Below are positions 44,682 to 52,658 of a stretch of DNA of 64,000 nucleotides, in pieces. The notes below the pieces were generated by a model that saw only the letters and a program-made list of their open reading frames with translations, did not search any database and was not told the DNA's origin. Position 1 is the stretch's first letter. Each line of letters begins with the position of its first letter. The stretch comes from CAWAXW01 sp963786155 (GTDB lineage: Bacteria > Actinomycetota > CADDZG01 > WHSQ01), in assembly GCA_963786155.1 (NCBI GenBank), contig CAWAXW010000006.1:2170001-2234000 (forward strand), read 5' to 3'. The translations under genes and the position numbers were made by a program.

Positions 44682-45542
44682 TTAAGGCAGGGCTTCGAGG
44701 CTTCCGGAGAACACCAGGTGGCAGGCGCCCCGAACCTGAACCCGGCCGTCTCCCGCTTTGATGTTGATCAACGAGGGGCGGCCCATCTCGATGCCTTGCT
44801 CCACCACGAGTTCGATCGGATCCAGTCTGTCTGCCAGAAGGAGGCCCAATCCGGCGCAGGCGGAACCAGTGGCGGGATCTTCGCTGACTCCGAATCCGGC
44901 GAAGAACCCGCGAGCTCGGGCTCGTCCGGCCCCCAGCGCCGTAAAGCAGTACGCACCTGTGGTCGGGAGGGCCGCGACGAGATTGTTGTCAGGTTTGCAG
45001 CGGGCCAGCGATTCTTTGTCGCGCACCGGAACCATCAACTGCGCCACGCCGGCGTCCGCTATCGCCGGCTGAAGCATCCCCGAGCGACCGAACTCCCGAG
45101 CTTCGAGTCCGATCTCCGAAAGCTCTATCCGAAGGGCCTTGGCGATCTCGTCGACGATTTGGGGCGATGCCGCGGTCAAGTCGGGCTGGACGGTCCCCTC
45201 ACGCACGAATGAGGCACCTTTCTCGTCCACCGAGACAGGAGTGGGACCGGCAGTCGATCGCTGCTCGACCTCGGAGCCCGTGATCTTGCCCAACCTCTTG
45301 AGCAGCCAGGCCGTGCCCACGGTGGGATGACCGGCGAAGGGAAGCTCGTCCGCAGGCGTGAAGATGCGAACGTCATATGACTCGGGTGTGGATGACGTGA
45401 CGAACGTCGTCTCCGACAGGTTCATCTCCCGGGCGATCGCCTGCATCTGGCGGCCGTCGAGGTCCGGAGCTTCAGGGAAGACGGCGAGCGGGTTGCCTTT
45501 GTAGGGACCTTCGCCGAAGACATCGAGCTGGTAGAAATCCAT
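44682..45542 (-). CDS. PhzF family isomerase/epimerase
   Basis: 286 residues of the PhzF/DAP-epimerase-like fold. MDFYQLDVFGEGPYKGNPLA opens it, the acid/base Glu is in MNLSETTFV, and FAGHPTVGTAW, GVSEDPATGSACAGLGLLLA follow. PhzF of phenazine synthesis isomerises DHHA; most homologues are of unknown substrate. ATG at 45542 two bases after the argS TAG. Its place beside lysA might suggest DAP-related chemistry, but that is inference. Confidence 0.88.
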   Translation of the reverse strand: MDFYQLDVFGEGPYKGNPLAVFPEAPDLDGRQMQAIAREMNLSETTFVTSSTPESYDVRIFTPADELPFAGHPTVGTAWLLKRLGKITGSEVEQRSTAGPTPVSVDEKGASFVREGTVQPDLTAASPQIVDEIAKALRIELSEIGLEAREFGRSGMLQPAIADAGVAQLMVPVRDKESLARCKPDNNLVAALPTTGAYCFTALGAGRARARGFFAGFGVSEDPATGSACAGLGLLLADRLDPIELVVEQGIEMGRPSLINIKAGDGRVQVRGACHLVFSGSLEALP

Positions 45543-45544
45543 GG

Positions 45545-47200
45545 CTACATCCTCTCCGGCGCGGTCACGCCCAGAAGGCCGAGTCCATCGGCCAGCACCC
45601 TCTTCGTTGCAAGGCACAACGCCACGCGAGCATTGGATAGTTCGAGGTCGTCGGTCACGACCCGGCTGTCCCGATAGAAGGCACTGAATGTGGCGGCGAG
45701 CTCCTCCACGAACCTCGTTATCTTCTGAGGCGCCCGCTGCTCGGCGGCCACGAGGATCACGTCGGAGTACGTAGCGAGCTTCCGCATCAGCGCGTCCTCA
45801 CTCTCGTTAACGAGGGGCTCGAGGGGAGTCGTCGAAGGATCGGGGTCGAGGCTCTGCTCGTTCGCCAATCGAAGGATCGAGCAGATGCGCGCGTGCTGAT
45901 ACTGGACGTAATAAACAGGGTTCTCCGGGGCCTGCTCTTTCGCCAGCTCGATGTCGAAGTCGAGCGGCGCGTCCATCGAGCGTGTAAGGAAGATGTACCT
46001 GGCCGCGTCCTTACCGACCTCGTTCACGAGATCGTCGAGCGGGATCACGTTGCCGGCCCTCTTGGAAGCGAGGACGACCTCGCCACCTCGTACGAGCCGC
46101 ACCGTCTGGACGAGTGGCACTTCGACGCGATCCCGATCGAAGCCGAGAGCCTGCGCCGCGGCGAGGAGACGCTGCACCGCGCCGTGGTGCCCGCTCCCCC
46201 ACAGGTAGATCAAGTGGTCGTACCCACGCTCGAACTTGTGCAGTAGGTAGCCCACATCGGCAGCGAAATAGGTGGGCTGGCCGGTCGCCCTCAACAGAAC
46301 CCGGTCTTTGTCGTCGCCCAATTCCGACGACTTGAAGAAGAGCGCTCCGTCGCGTTCTTCTGTCATCCCCGAGGCAGTGAGATTGGCGATGCCTTTCGAG
46401 ATGAGATCCGCCTCGTGAAGCTCCGACTCTCGCATCCAACGGTCGAATGCCGTGCCGAATCCTTCGAGCGACTCGCTCATCTGTTCGAGCATCCGGGGCA
46501 AGCCCCGCGCCCGCATGGCCTCGACGCGCTCCTCGTCGGAAGCGTCGATGTATCGGTCCCCCACTTCCTCGGCGATCTCTTTCGCCAACTCCATGATGTA
46601 GTCGCCCTGGTAGCCCTCTTCGGGTATCTCAGCATCCCGGCCGTAGTGCTGCAGATAGCGCGCGGCGATCGAACGAGCGAACAACAGGATCTGAGTCCCC
46701 GCGTCGTTCACGTAGTACTCCTGTTCGACTACGTGACCGGTCGCCGACAGCAACGACGCGAGCGCGTCTCCCACCGCGGCGTGACGCCCGCTCACGACAT
46801 TGATCGGCCCGGTTGGGTTCGCCGAGACGTACTCGACGTTGACCCTTGCGCCCCTGCCGATGTCTGTGCGCCCGAAAGGCACGGCCTCATCGGCCGCCTC
46901 GCGCACCACGTCGTACAACCAGCGCGGCGACAGATGGAAGTTGATGAAGCCGGGCCCGGCCACCTCGGCTTGCGCGATCAAGTCGGAAGGCGGCAGGTTC
47001 TTCACGAGAGCCTCGGCAACCTCGCGCGGCGATCTCTTCCTTGGAACGACCATGGCCACGTTCGTCGACCAGTCGCCGTGTTCCCTGCGCTTGGGGCGTT
47101 CGAAGGACGGCTCGGGCGGAGCCTCCGCTTCGATGATGCCCTCCTCCGCGATCGCCCTGAGGGATGCCTTAACGAGCTCCGCGAGCTGCTCGGTGATCAC
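45545..47200 (-). CDS. argS: arginyl-tRNA synthetase
   Basis: 551 residues, class I synthetase. The HIGH region reads ANPTGPINVVSGRHAAVGDA, so HxGH is replaced by NVVS; the KMSKS region is LASKRAGNVIPLDDLV. Both degenerate forms occur in some bacterial ArgRS. DGALFFKSSELGDDKDRVLL, FAADVGYLLHKFERGYDHLI and the anticodon-binding helical domain (PENPVYYVQYQHARICSILR) support the identity. GTG start at 47200, eight bases after the response regulator. A tRNA-Arg gene follows the response regulator on the other strand. Confidence 0.96.
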   Translation of the reverse strand: MITEQLAELVKASLRAIAEEGIIEAEAPPEPSFERPKRREHGDWSTNVAMVVPRKRSPREVAEALVKNLPPSDLIAQAEVAGPGFINFHLSPRWLYDVVREAADEAVPFGRTDIGRGARVNVEYVSANPTGPINVVSGRHAAVGDALASLLSATGHVVEQEYYVNDAGTQILLFARSIAARYLQHYGRDAEIPEEGYQGDYIMELAKEIAEEVGDRYIDASDEERVEAMRARGLPRMLEQMSESLEGFGTAFDRWMRESELHEADLISKGIANLTASGMTEERDGALFFKSSELGDDKDRVLLRATGQPTYFAADVGYLLHKFERGYDHLIYLWGSGHHGAVQRLLAAAQALGFDRDRVEVPLVQTVRLVRGGEVVLASKRAGNVIPLDDLVNEVGKDAARYIFLTRSMDAPLDFDIELAKEQAPENPVYYVQYQHARICSILRLANEQSLDPDPSTTPLEPLVNESEDALMRKLATYSDVILVAAEQRAPQKITRFVEELAATFSAFYRDSRVVTDDLELSNARVALCLATKRVLADGLGLLGVTAPERM

Positions 47201-47207
47201 CGGAGCA

Positions 47208-47583
47208 CTACCCGACGAGGCGTTCGACGACGTCGAGGAGCTCCGACGGATCGAACGGCTTCGTCAGGTAATCGTCGACACCGTAGGACTTGCCCTTCTC
47301 GATGTCGGATTGCTGGGCCTTCGCCGAAAGGAAGATGACGGGGATGTCCTTGGTGTCCGCCGCTCCCTTGAGTGCCTGCAGCGGTCTGATAGCCGTCGAG
47401 CTTCGGCATCATGATGTCGAGGATCACGAGGTCGGGATGATGCTCGTTGGCCTGCTCGACCGCCTCTTCCCCGTGATGGGCGAGCAAGACGTCGTAGCCC
47501 TCGAGCTCGAGGTTGACCTGCAGCAAGCGGAGGATCACAGGGTCGTCGTCGCAGATCAGGATCTGCTTCTTGCCGGTTGCCAT
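47208..47583 (-). CDS. single-domain response regulator (one frameshift)
   Basis: A CheY-like receiver of about 124 residues with no output domain. QILICDDDPVILRLL carries the acidic pocket, the phosphoacceptor Asp is in PDLVILDIMMPKLDGY, Ser/Thr switch is in VIFLSAKAQ, and the Lys is in YLTKPFDPSELL. The frame breaks near 47382; deleting one G gives DGYQTLQALKG, a standard reading. ATG at 47583. No kinase is in the window, so the partner is unknown. It precedes argS by eight bases, a position often seen in actinobacteria. Confidence 0.88.
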
Positions 47584-47683
47584 GGCGTGGATGGTAACTG
47601 TTCCCACTCACCCCTTGGGGTCCCATGCAGACGGGCCCTTGAGAGACCGATACAACGGACCCGGCGTCTAGAGTTGAGCCGTT

Positions 47684-47755
47684 GCCCCCGTAGCTCAGGG
47701 GATAGAGCACTCGCCTCCGGAGCGAGGTGCGCAGGTTCGAATCCTGCCGGGGGCA
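47684..47755 (+). tRNA. tRNA-Arg, anticodon CCG
   Basis: A full cloverleaf of 72 bases: acceptor GCCCCCG / CGGGGGC, D stem GCTC / GAGC, anticodon stem CTCGC / GCGAG with loop CTCCGGA (anticodon CCG, decodes CGG), T stem GCAGG / CCTGC with TTCGAAT, discriminator A. CCA is not encoded. A possible -10 box TAGAGT lies nine bases upstream; no clear -35 matches it. Confidence 0.95.
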
Positions 47756-47921
47756 CTTACTTCGCAAGCTCAGGGGATAGAGACATTCAGTCCAGGCCTC
47801 CGGAGCGAGGTGCGCAGGTTCGAATCCTGCCGGGGGCACTTACTTCGCAAGCTCAGGGGATAGAGACATTCAGTCCAGGCCTCCGGAGCGAGGTGCGCAG
47901 GTTCGAATCCTGCCGGGGGCA
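47756..47921 (+). repeat. two perfect 83-bp tandem units carrying tRNA-Arg 3' halves
   Basis: Units 47756-47838 and 47839-47921 are identical. The last 43 bases of each match the tRNA-Arg 3' half exactly, from within the anticodon arm to the discriminator A, and a 16-base piece of the D arm (AGCTCAGGGGATAGAG) is also kept. The 5' acceptor strand is replaced by CTTACTTCGCA and the 5' anticodon strand by unrelated bases, so neither unit can fold as a tRNA. The final unit is followed by CCA (discriminator A then CCA), unlike the intact gene. Reads as duplicated attachment-site or tandem tRNA-remnant sequence. Open frames here, like the CPRQDSNLRTS peptide, are antisense tRNA, not genes. Confidence 0.85.
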
Positions 47922-48001
47922 CCAACCAGTAGGGAACGCCTGTCATCGGTGGTGAGGCTGGATGAGGCTTCGCAAAGAGATTCACGAGGATCCGGGGGGC
48001 G

Positions 48002-49216
48002 TTACCCCTTGATCCGATAAACCTGTAAGCCGTTGATGCGGTCATTGACGAAAACGAAACGCCCGGTGCGGTCGAACTTCGCAGACCACGCGTCGTTGCC
48101 CTGGCGGACGTACCAACCGATCTCCTTGGCCCCGTTGCCTTGACTACCTACACCGATGCCGGCCATCGTGGTGATATCGACCACGCGCACGCCGGCTGTG
48201 TGCCAGGAGGCAGCGATCTTGGTCCCGTCGTCGGAGATATCGAACACGTGAGACGTGCAGGTACCCGCGTTCGTGCGGTCGCCTTCAGGTGTTCCGACCT
48301 CGGCAGGCTGCCATTCGCCGATCAGGTTCATGTAGGGAGCCTCGTCCGGGGTCCAATCGTAGAAATAGAGGCCTCCCAGCGGACATGGCCCAGGTGCGCC
48401 GCCGCCGAACTCGTCACCGACAACAACGTGTTTGTTGTCGGGAGTGAAATGTGCCTCGTGGTTGTGCGAGCAACCGGGGCATTGGAGGACCGTCAGCTCC
48501 TTGGGGTTCGCCGGGTCGGAAGTGTCGAATACCTGCAGGGCGCTCATCGATGACATGACGGCACGCGTGCCGTCCTTGTTGAAAGCGATGTCGTGTGGCC
48601 CGTGGGCACCCGTAACTCGGCCCGTCGTGACGTACTTCGGATGCGCTGGTTCCTTGATTGACCAGACATCGAAGTAACCGAAGTCGCCAGGGGTGATCGC
48701 GACAATGCCATGAGATACGTAGACGAACGGCTTCGTCGGATGCGCCGTGATGTGGTGACCGCCACGCGCCACGATGCCGTGGCCGATCGGCTTGGGCGTA
48801 CGGGGGTTACTGATATCGATGGTGTAGAAGCCCTTCTGACCCGGCGGGAAACATCTGTCGACGGCGTCGTGCTCTATTCCTTCCGCGACCACGAGGGTCT
48901 TGCCGTCTGCTGCCAACGACATAAGCGCCTGGTTGCCTCCACACATGAGCGTGTTCACGAGCTTGGGATGGGTCGGATCGTCGATATCGAACACACGGAT
49001 GGCACCGGACGGAGTCCCGTTAACGGATGACGTGAAGAGGTAGTCGTGCCCTTTCGTCCTGTGTACGAGCAGGTGGGTCCCGTCTGAGTAAGGAATCTCC
49101 GTGATGGGCTCGAGTCCTACCCCGCCGCCGGTCGCACGAGACGCGGCGGTTCCCGCCACAACGGTAGAGATGAGGGTGACGACGAGGAGCGCGCCCGCGA
49201 TCGATCTAATCCGCAT
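48002..49216 (-). CDS. exported LVIVD-repeat beta-propeller protein
   Basis: 404 residues. Signal peptide (RIRSIAGALLVVTLISTVVA). Repeats of the LVIVD type (GAIRVFDIDDPTHPKLVNTL, YTIDISNPRTPKPIGHG, LQVFDTSDPANPKELTVL) spaced ~60-100 residues give a propeller. A His-rich stretch (CPGCSHNHEAHFTPDNKHVV) and HGIVARGGHHITAHPTKP could bind metal, as some selenium-binding-protein-like propellers do; the resemblance is only suggestive. Isolated, with a divergent gene 284 bases away. Function not assigned. Confidence 0.78.
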   Translation of the reverse strand: MRIRSIAGALLVVTLISTVVAGTAASRATGGGVGLEPITEIPYSDGTHLLVHRTKGHDYLFTSSVNGTPSGAIRVFDIDDPTHPKLVNTLMCGGNQALMSLAADGKTLVVAEGIEHDAVDRCFPPGQKGFYTIDISNPRTPKPIGHGIVARGGHHITAHPTKPFVYVSHGIVAITPGDFGYFDVWSIKEPAHPKYVTTGRVTGAHGPHDIAFNKDGTRAVMSSMSALQVFDTSDPANPKELTVLQCPGCSHNHEAHFTPDNKHVVVGDEFGGGAPGPCPLGGLYFYDWTPDEAPYMNLIGEWQPAEVGTPEGDRTNAGTCTSHVFDISDDGTKIAASWHTAGVRVVDITTMAGIGVGSQGNGAKEIGWYVRQGNDAWSAKFDRTGRFVFVNDRINGLQVYRIKG

Positions 49217-49380
49217 GACCGGAAAGATTCGCCACCGTGGACCCGGTCCCTGGCCCCGAGATGGTCCATAGAGCTCACGTTCTCCAAGCTGCCGCGCGGC
49301 TCAGCAGGTATCACCGCTTGCTGCACCGCTCACAACTTCAATTTCGTCGGTGACACGCACACGATGCACGTAGGCCATCC

Positions 49381-49394
49381 TGTCGCATGCGACA
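49381..49394. promoter_or_regulatory. perfect 14-bp palindrome in divergent intergenic region
   Basis: TGTCGCATGCGACA lies in the 284-base gap between the divergent LVIVD-repeat gene (start 49216) and trmO (start 49501). It is the most symmetric word in that gap and is placed where an operator of either promoter might be, though no -35/-10 pair could be fixed. Nothing else coding or structured was seen in 49217-49500. Confidence 0.35.
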
Positions 49395-49500
49395 TGGGGT
49401 AAACAGGTCAGGGTGTGATCGGAAGTAATCGGAGGACCTACTAAACCCGCCTGGAAGAAAGTCAATATGAGGAGAGCAGCCAAGGGCTCGATCCGTACAA

Positions 49501-49920
49501 ATGAGTGAAGATCGCTACGAGCTCGTTGTCATCGGGAGGGTGGAGTCTTCCTTGACCGATGTCGGAGAGGCACCTAAGCAAGGTGACGAGGGGGCCCCGG
49601 AAGCGTGGATCATCTTCGAGCCGGATTTCCTGGATGCACTCAAAGGGCTAGCCGTGGGGGATGGGGTCTTTCTATTTACGTGGCTCCATCAGGCGCGCCG
49701 CGACGTGCTGGAAGTGCATCCACGTGGAGATTCATCGCGCCCGGAGCAGGGAGTATTCAGCACCCGCTCTCCCCATCGTCCCAACCCGATAGGGCTGCAT
49801 CTCGTGAAGATCCTTTCCATCGAAAGCTCCAGGATCCGAGTAACCGATCTCGAGGCTGTGGACGGGACGCCCGTTGTGGACGTGAAACCGATGCTCGATC
49901 GCGATATCGGGCGACGCTAG
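49501..49920 (+). CDS. trmO: tRNA t6A37 N6-methyltransferase (TrmO/VirR-like family)
   Basis: 139 residues of the TrmO (YaeB/TsaA) beta-barrel family, which methylates N6-threonylcarbamoyladenosine at position 37 of tRNA-Thr using SAM. The signature is EQGVFSTRSPHRPNPIGLHL, preceded by VFLFTWLHQARRDVLEVHPR, followed by DLEAVDGTPVVDVKPMLD. This is the short form without a C-terminal domain. It needs t6A, provided by tsaC at 24.2 kb. Upstream is the LVIVD gene on the other strand. Confidence 0.88.
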   Translation: MSEDRYELVVIGRVESSLTDVGEAPKQGDEGAPEAWIIFEPDFLDALKGLAVGDGVFLFTWLHQARRDVLEVHPRGDSSRPEQGVFSTRSPHRPNPIGLHLVKILSIESSRIRVTDLEAVDGTPVVDVKPMLDRDIGRR

Positions 49921-49947
49921 ATCACGAGGCGGCAGCGCCCGCGTGAC

Positions 49948-50703
49948 CTAGTAACGGCTCGCGCTTAGCTTTCTTGCGTAGCCGACGATCTGCTGTTGTC
50001 GGGGGTCGAGGAGTTTCCAGGTGTCTTTGGCGACGATGTCGAACAGCTCGAAGGTTGCACGACAGGACTCCGATAGGCCGGCGTCGGCCAAACCGATGGC
50101 CGTCTCCTGCAGGGCCGCGAAGCTGCGCCCCATCTCCTGGCCGACGAGGTCCCAGAGGTCGTTCTCGCTCCCATAAAGGATCCTGCGGTGAACCGAGAGC
50201 AATTTGGCGAGCCCCTGAACGATCTGCGACCTGATAGCCGCCGCTCCGGTGTCCTGGCCCTGGTCGATATTTCCGACGAGCGTGTGGATCTCCTCGGCAT
50301 GAGATGTGATCTCGTCTCCTACCCAGCGGTCGGCATCCACGACCTCATCCCAACTCCAGTCGCTCGCGTACTTCTTGAAATGGGCCGCTAGTCCGTCGGG
50401 GTCGAACAGGATGATCGCGTCGCGCCAGCCCGGCACGAATTCACCGACTTCGTCAGGGTCGGTGAAGGCCTTCCTGACCTGAGACTCCGTGTTCACTGCG
50501 GTCGAGACAAGAAACTCCTCGCGTCGCTGCAAGAACTTCGCCCGCTCCTCCCCCACTCCTCGGATGTCGAGATCGGACTCGGCATGGGCCTCGCCGCGGG
50601 CATGGCTGCCGGTTAGAACCGTCGCCCGGGCCCCGTCGTCCATCAGGACGCGAGCTTCGGCCCTTGCAACCTCCAAGGCCCTATCCGATGGTCCCGATGC
50701 CAC
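49948..50703 (-). CDS. nucleotidyltransferase-domain protein
   Basis: 251 residues. The pol-beta-type nucleotidyltransferase motif TGSHARGEAHAESDLDIRG is at ~31-50 (GS plus DxD), and the next strand has WRDAIILFDPDGL, where a third acidic residue may sit. Residues ~105-251 are helical (IRSQIVQGLAKLLSVHRRIL), of a kind that follows minimal nucleotidyltransferase domains such as kanamycin nucleotidyltransferase or tRNA-editing-type regulators. No HEPN partner is next to it. GTG start with GAGGGGG upstream. Substrate not assigned. Confidence 0.75.
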   Translation of the reverse strand: MASGPSDRALEVARAEARVLMDDGARATVLTGSHARGEAHAESDLDIRGVGEERAKFLQRREEFLVSTAVNTESQVRKAFTDPDEVGEFVPGWRDAIILFDPDGLAAHFKKYASDWSWDEVVDADRWVGDEITSHAEEIHTLVGNIDQGQDTGAAAIRSQIVQGLAKLLSVHRRILYGSENDLWDLVGQEMGRSFAALQETAIGLADAGLSESCRATFELFDIVAKDTWKLLDPRQQQIVGYARKLSASRY

Positions 50704-50728
50704 GTCGCCCCCTCTAGACCTTGCTCAA

Positions 50729-50799
50729 TGACCAACATTTGACTGGCTTCCTGCGGCCGCCGTCGGCGACCTCCGGGCGCCACTGTCAAACGTTGGTCA
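50729..50799. repeat. 71-bp imperfect palindromic repeat, copy B
   Basis: Same length as the 37085 copy and 62 of 71 bases identical. Arms TGACCAACATTTGAC and GTCAAACGTTGGTCA pair at 14 of 15. Two changed pairs relative to copy A are compensatory (the fourth outer pair G-C to C-G, and the inner hairpin T-A to C-G), which supports the folded form. The last bases overlap the stop codon of the RTX-like gene (50797-50799); the start of the nucleotidyltransferase lies downstream of it on the same strand. Confidence 0.8.
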
Positions 50800-52632
50800 C
50801 ATGTTGTTGCGCTTGTAGGACTCCGTGAACTCTTTCGCTCGATCTGAGACATCGGCGGCGTCTTCGGATATCAGAAGGTAGGGATGCGCGAGCGGGGGCT
50901 CGGAGGATTCACAAGAGTTGAGTGATTCGCCCGCGGAGCACGAGTCGGTACCGTCTCCACCCATAAGGACATCGCTGCCGTCTCCTCCATCCAACCCGTC
51001 GTCTCCGAGGCCTCCGTCGAGCGCGTCGTCGCCGAGCTCTCCGAATAGGAAGTTGGCGAAACCATCGCCGAGGAGATGGTCGGCGAATGATCCACCCCGC
51101 AAGGCTTCGATCGCTTCGAGGATGTCCGAGCCCTCTCCGCTCGCTGTGCCCGCGCTCAAGTCGGCATCTATCGGACTCTGGGCCTCGGAGTACGCCACGA
51201 GGTCGTAGTCGCCGGGTCCGCCGTCGATCAGATCGTCGCCCAGCCCTCCTTCGATGTAGTCGTTGCCCGCCAGACCTCGAAGGGTGTCGTTGCCCTCAGC
51301 TCCCTTGAGTACGTTGTCGGAGCCGTCGCCTATCAGAACGTCGTCTAGAGACGTCCCGATGAAGCCTTCGATCCCGGTGAAGACGTCGCTGCCTTCCCCT
51401 TGCATCCTGGTCTCGCTGGAATATCGGCACTTCTTGATGCCGTCGCCGCCGGTTCCCTTGCCGACGTCCGCGGTCACTGGGAAGTCTCCGAGCGAGTAGC
51501 CGACGATGTCGACGCCTGCGCCTCCTCTGATGTTGTCGCTGCCGCAGATGGGGAAGAAGAGGTTGTCGCCGCCATCGCCGATCAGGACGTCCTTGCTTTC
51601 AGAACCGTAGACCCCCTCTATCCCCGACAGCTTGTCGTCGTCGTTGGGACAACCTCGACAGGGATGAAGGCTCGCCTTTCCCTTACTTAGGTCCACGGTG
51701 TGGCCCGGCGAGATCTGCCAGAGATACGCGATGAGATCCAGGCCGGGACCTCCTTTGACGACGTCTCGGTCGAGGGTCGCCTCGATCACGTCGACGCCAT
51801 CCCCGCCGACGAGGCGATCCTTCCCGTAGTTCCCATACAACTCGTTCGCGCCTTCGTCACCGATCAAGACGTCGTCGAAGCGCGTTCCCACCAATCCCTC
51901 GATCCCGCGGAGCTCGATCGTCCGGGTTCCGACAATGACTTGATCGGTCTCGAGGTTCCCGTTGATGCCTTGCCGCGAGTTCAAGAAGACTGCGGCGTCG
52001 GAACCGTTCCCTCCATCGATCGGCTCCCCGCTTCGGTCCGCGATCCAATCGTTGTCGTCGTCACCGGATAGTTGATCGAGGCCTGCTCCGCCTTCGAGAT
52101 AGTCGTGACCGGGTCCGCCCGAAACCTCGTCGATCCCTCCAAAGCCAAACATCCCGTCGTCGCCCGGCCCGCCGCTCAAGACGTCGTCGCTCACGTTCCC
52201 CACCAAGACGTCCTTGTCGCCGCCACCATCGAGTGTGTCCGCGATCTCATCGTCGCCGAAGAAGTGGCCGTAGAGGCGGTCCTCGCCTTCCTCCCCGAGC
52301 AGCCGGTCCGCGCCCCCACCCCCGTCAACGATGTCGTCTCCCGACCCGCCTAGCAGAACATCGTCTCCAGACCGGCCGTCCACCAAGTCGCTGCCGGGGC
52401 CGGCACAGATAGTGTCGTCGCCTGCGAGACCGTCGATCTCGTCGTCTCCGTCGCCCGCGACGATGACGTCGGCATCCACGGTCCCATCGATCTCGTCGGG
52501 TCCACTCGTTCCGGTGATGGTCGGCGCCCGGCCGTCGCAGGTCTCGCCTTGCTGAGAGGCGACCGGGGCCGATTGGATGAGTCCGATGAGAAGGGTCGTC
52601 GCGATCAGAGCAATGGTCCGGCTCGGCGACAT
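50797..52632 (-). CDS. secreted RTX-like calcium-binding repeat protein (copy 3)
   Basis: 611 residues, the largest of the three. Signal peptide (SPSRTIALIATTLLIGLIQS), first Cys at GETCDGRAP, then a dense run of GGxGxD nonapeptides (IVAGDGDDEIDGLAGDDTIC, LLGGSGDDIVDGGGGADRLL) with longer spacer segments such as VDLSKGKASLHPCRGC and ADLSAGTASGEGSD like those of copy 2. Cys pairs flank the blocks (CRGC, FFPICGS). The C-terminal ~35 residues (EDAADVSDRAKEFTESYKRN) are charged and helical, unlike a type I secretion signal. Repeat architecture and signal are clear; function is not. Confidence 0.85.
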   Translation of the reverse strand: MSPSRTIALIATTLLIGLIQSAPVASQQGETCDGRAPTITGTSGPDEIDGTVDADVIVAGDGDDEIDGLAGDDTICAGPGSDLVDGRSGDDVLLGGSGDDIVDGGGGADRLLGEEGEDRLYGHFFGDDEIADTLDGGGDKDVLVGNVSDDVLSGGPGDDGMFGFGGIDEVSGGPGHDYLEGGAGLDQLSGDDDNDWIADRSGEPIDGGNGSDAAVFLNSRQGINGNLETDQVIVGTRTIELRGIEGLVGTRFDDVLIGDEGANELYGNYGKDRLVGGDGVDVIEATLDRDVVKGGPGLDLIAYLWQISPGHTVDLSKGKASLHPCRGCPNDDDKLSGIEGVYGSESKDVLIGDGGDNLFFPICGSDNIRGGAGVDIVGYSLGDFPVTADVGKGTGGDGIKKCRYSSETRMQGEGSDVFTGIEGFIGTSLDDVLIGDGSDNVLKGAEGNDTLRGLAGNDYIEGGLGDDLIDGGPGDYDLVAYSEAQSPIDADLSAGTASGEGSDILEAIEALRGGSFADHLLGDGFANFLFGELGDDALDGGLGDDGLDGGDGSDVLMGGDGTDSCSAGESLNSCESSEPPLAHPYLLISEDAADVSDRAKEFTESYKRNNM

Positions 52633-52658
52633 TGGAAAACCCTAAGCCAGAGCTCGCT

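Noticed and set aside
47756..47921. Possible CRISPR array
   Set aside because: Only two 83-bp units, perfectly identical throughout with no variable spacers, and they derive from the adjacent tRNA.
47264..48045. Minus-strand open frames rich in CPRQDSNLRTS and PPAGFEPAHLAPEA
   Set aside because: They are antisense translations of the tRNA-Arg gene and its repeated 3' halves, a known annotation artefact.
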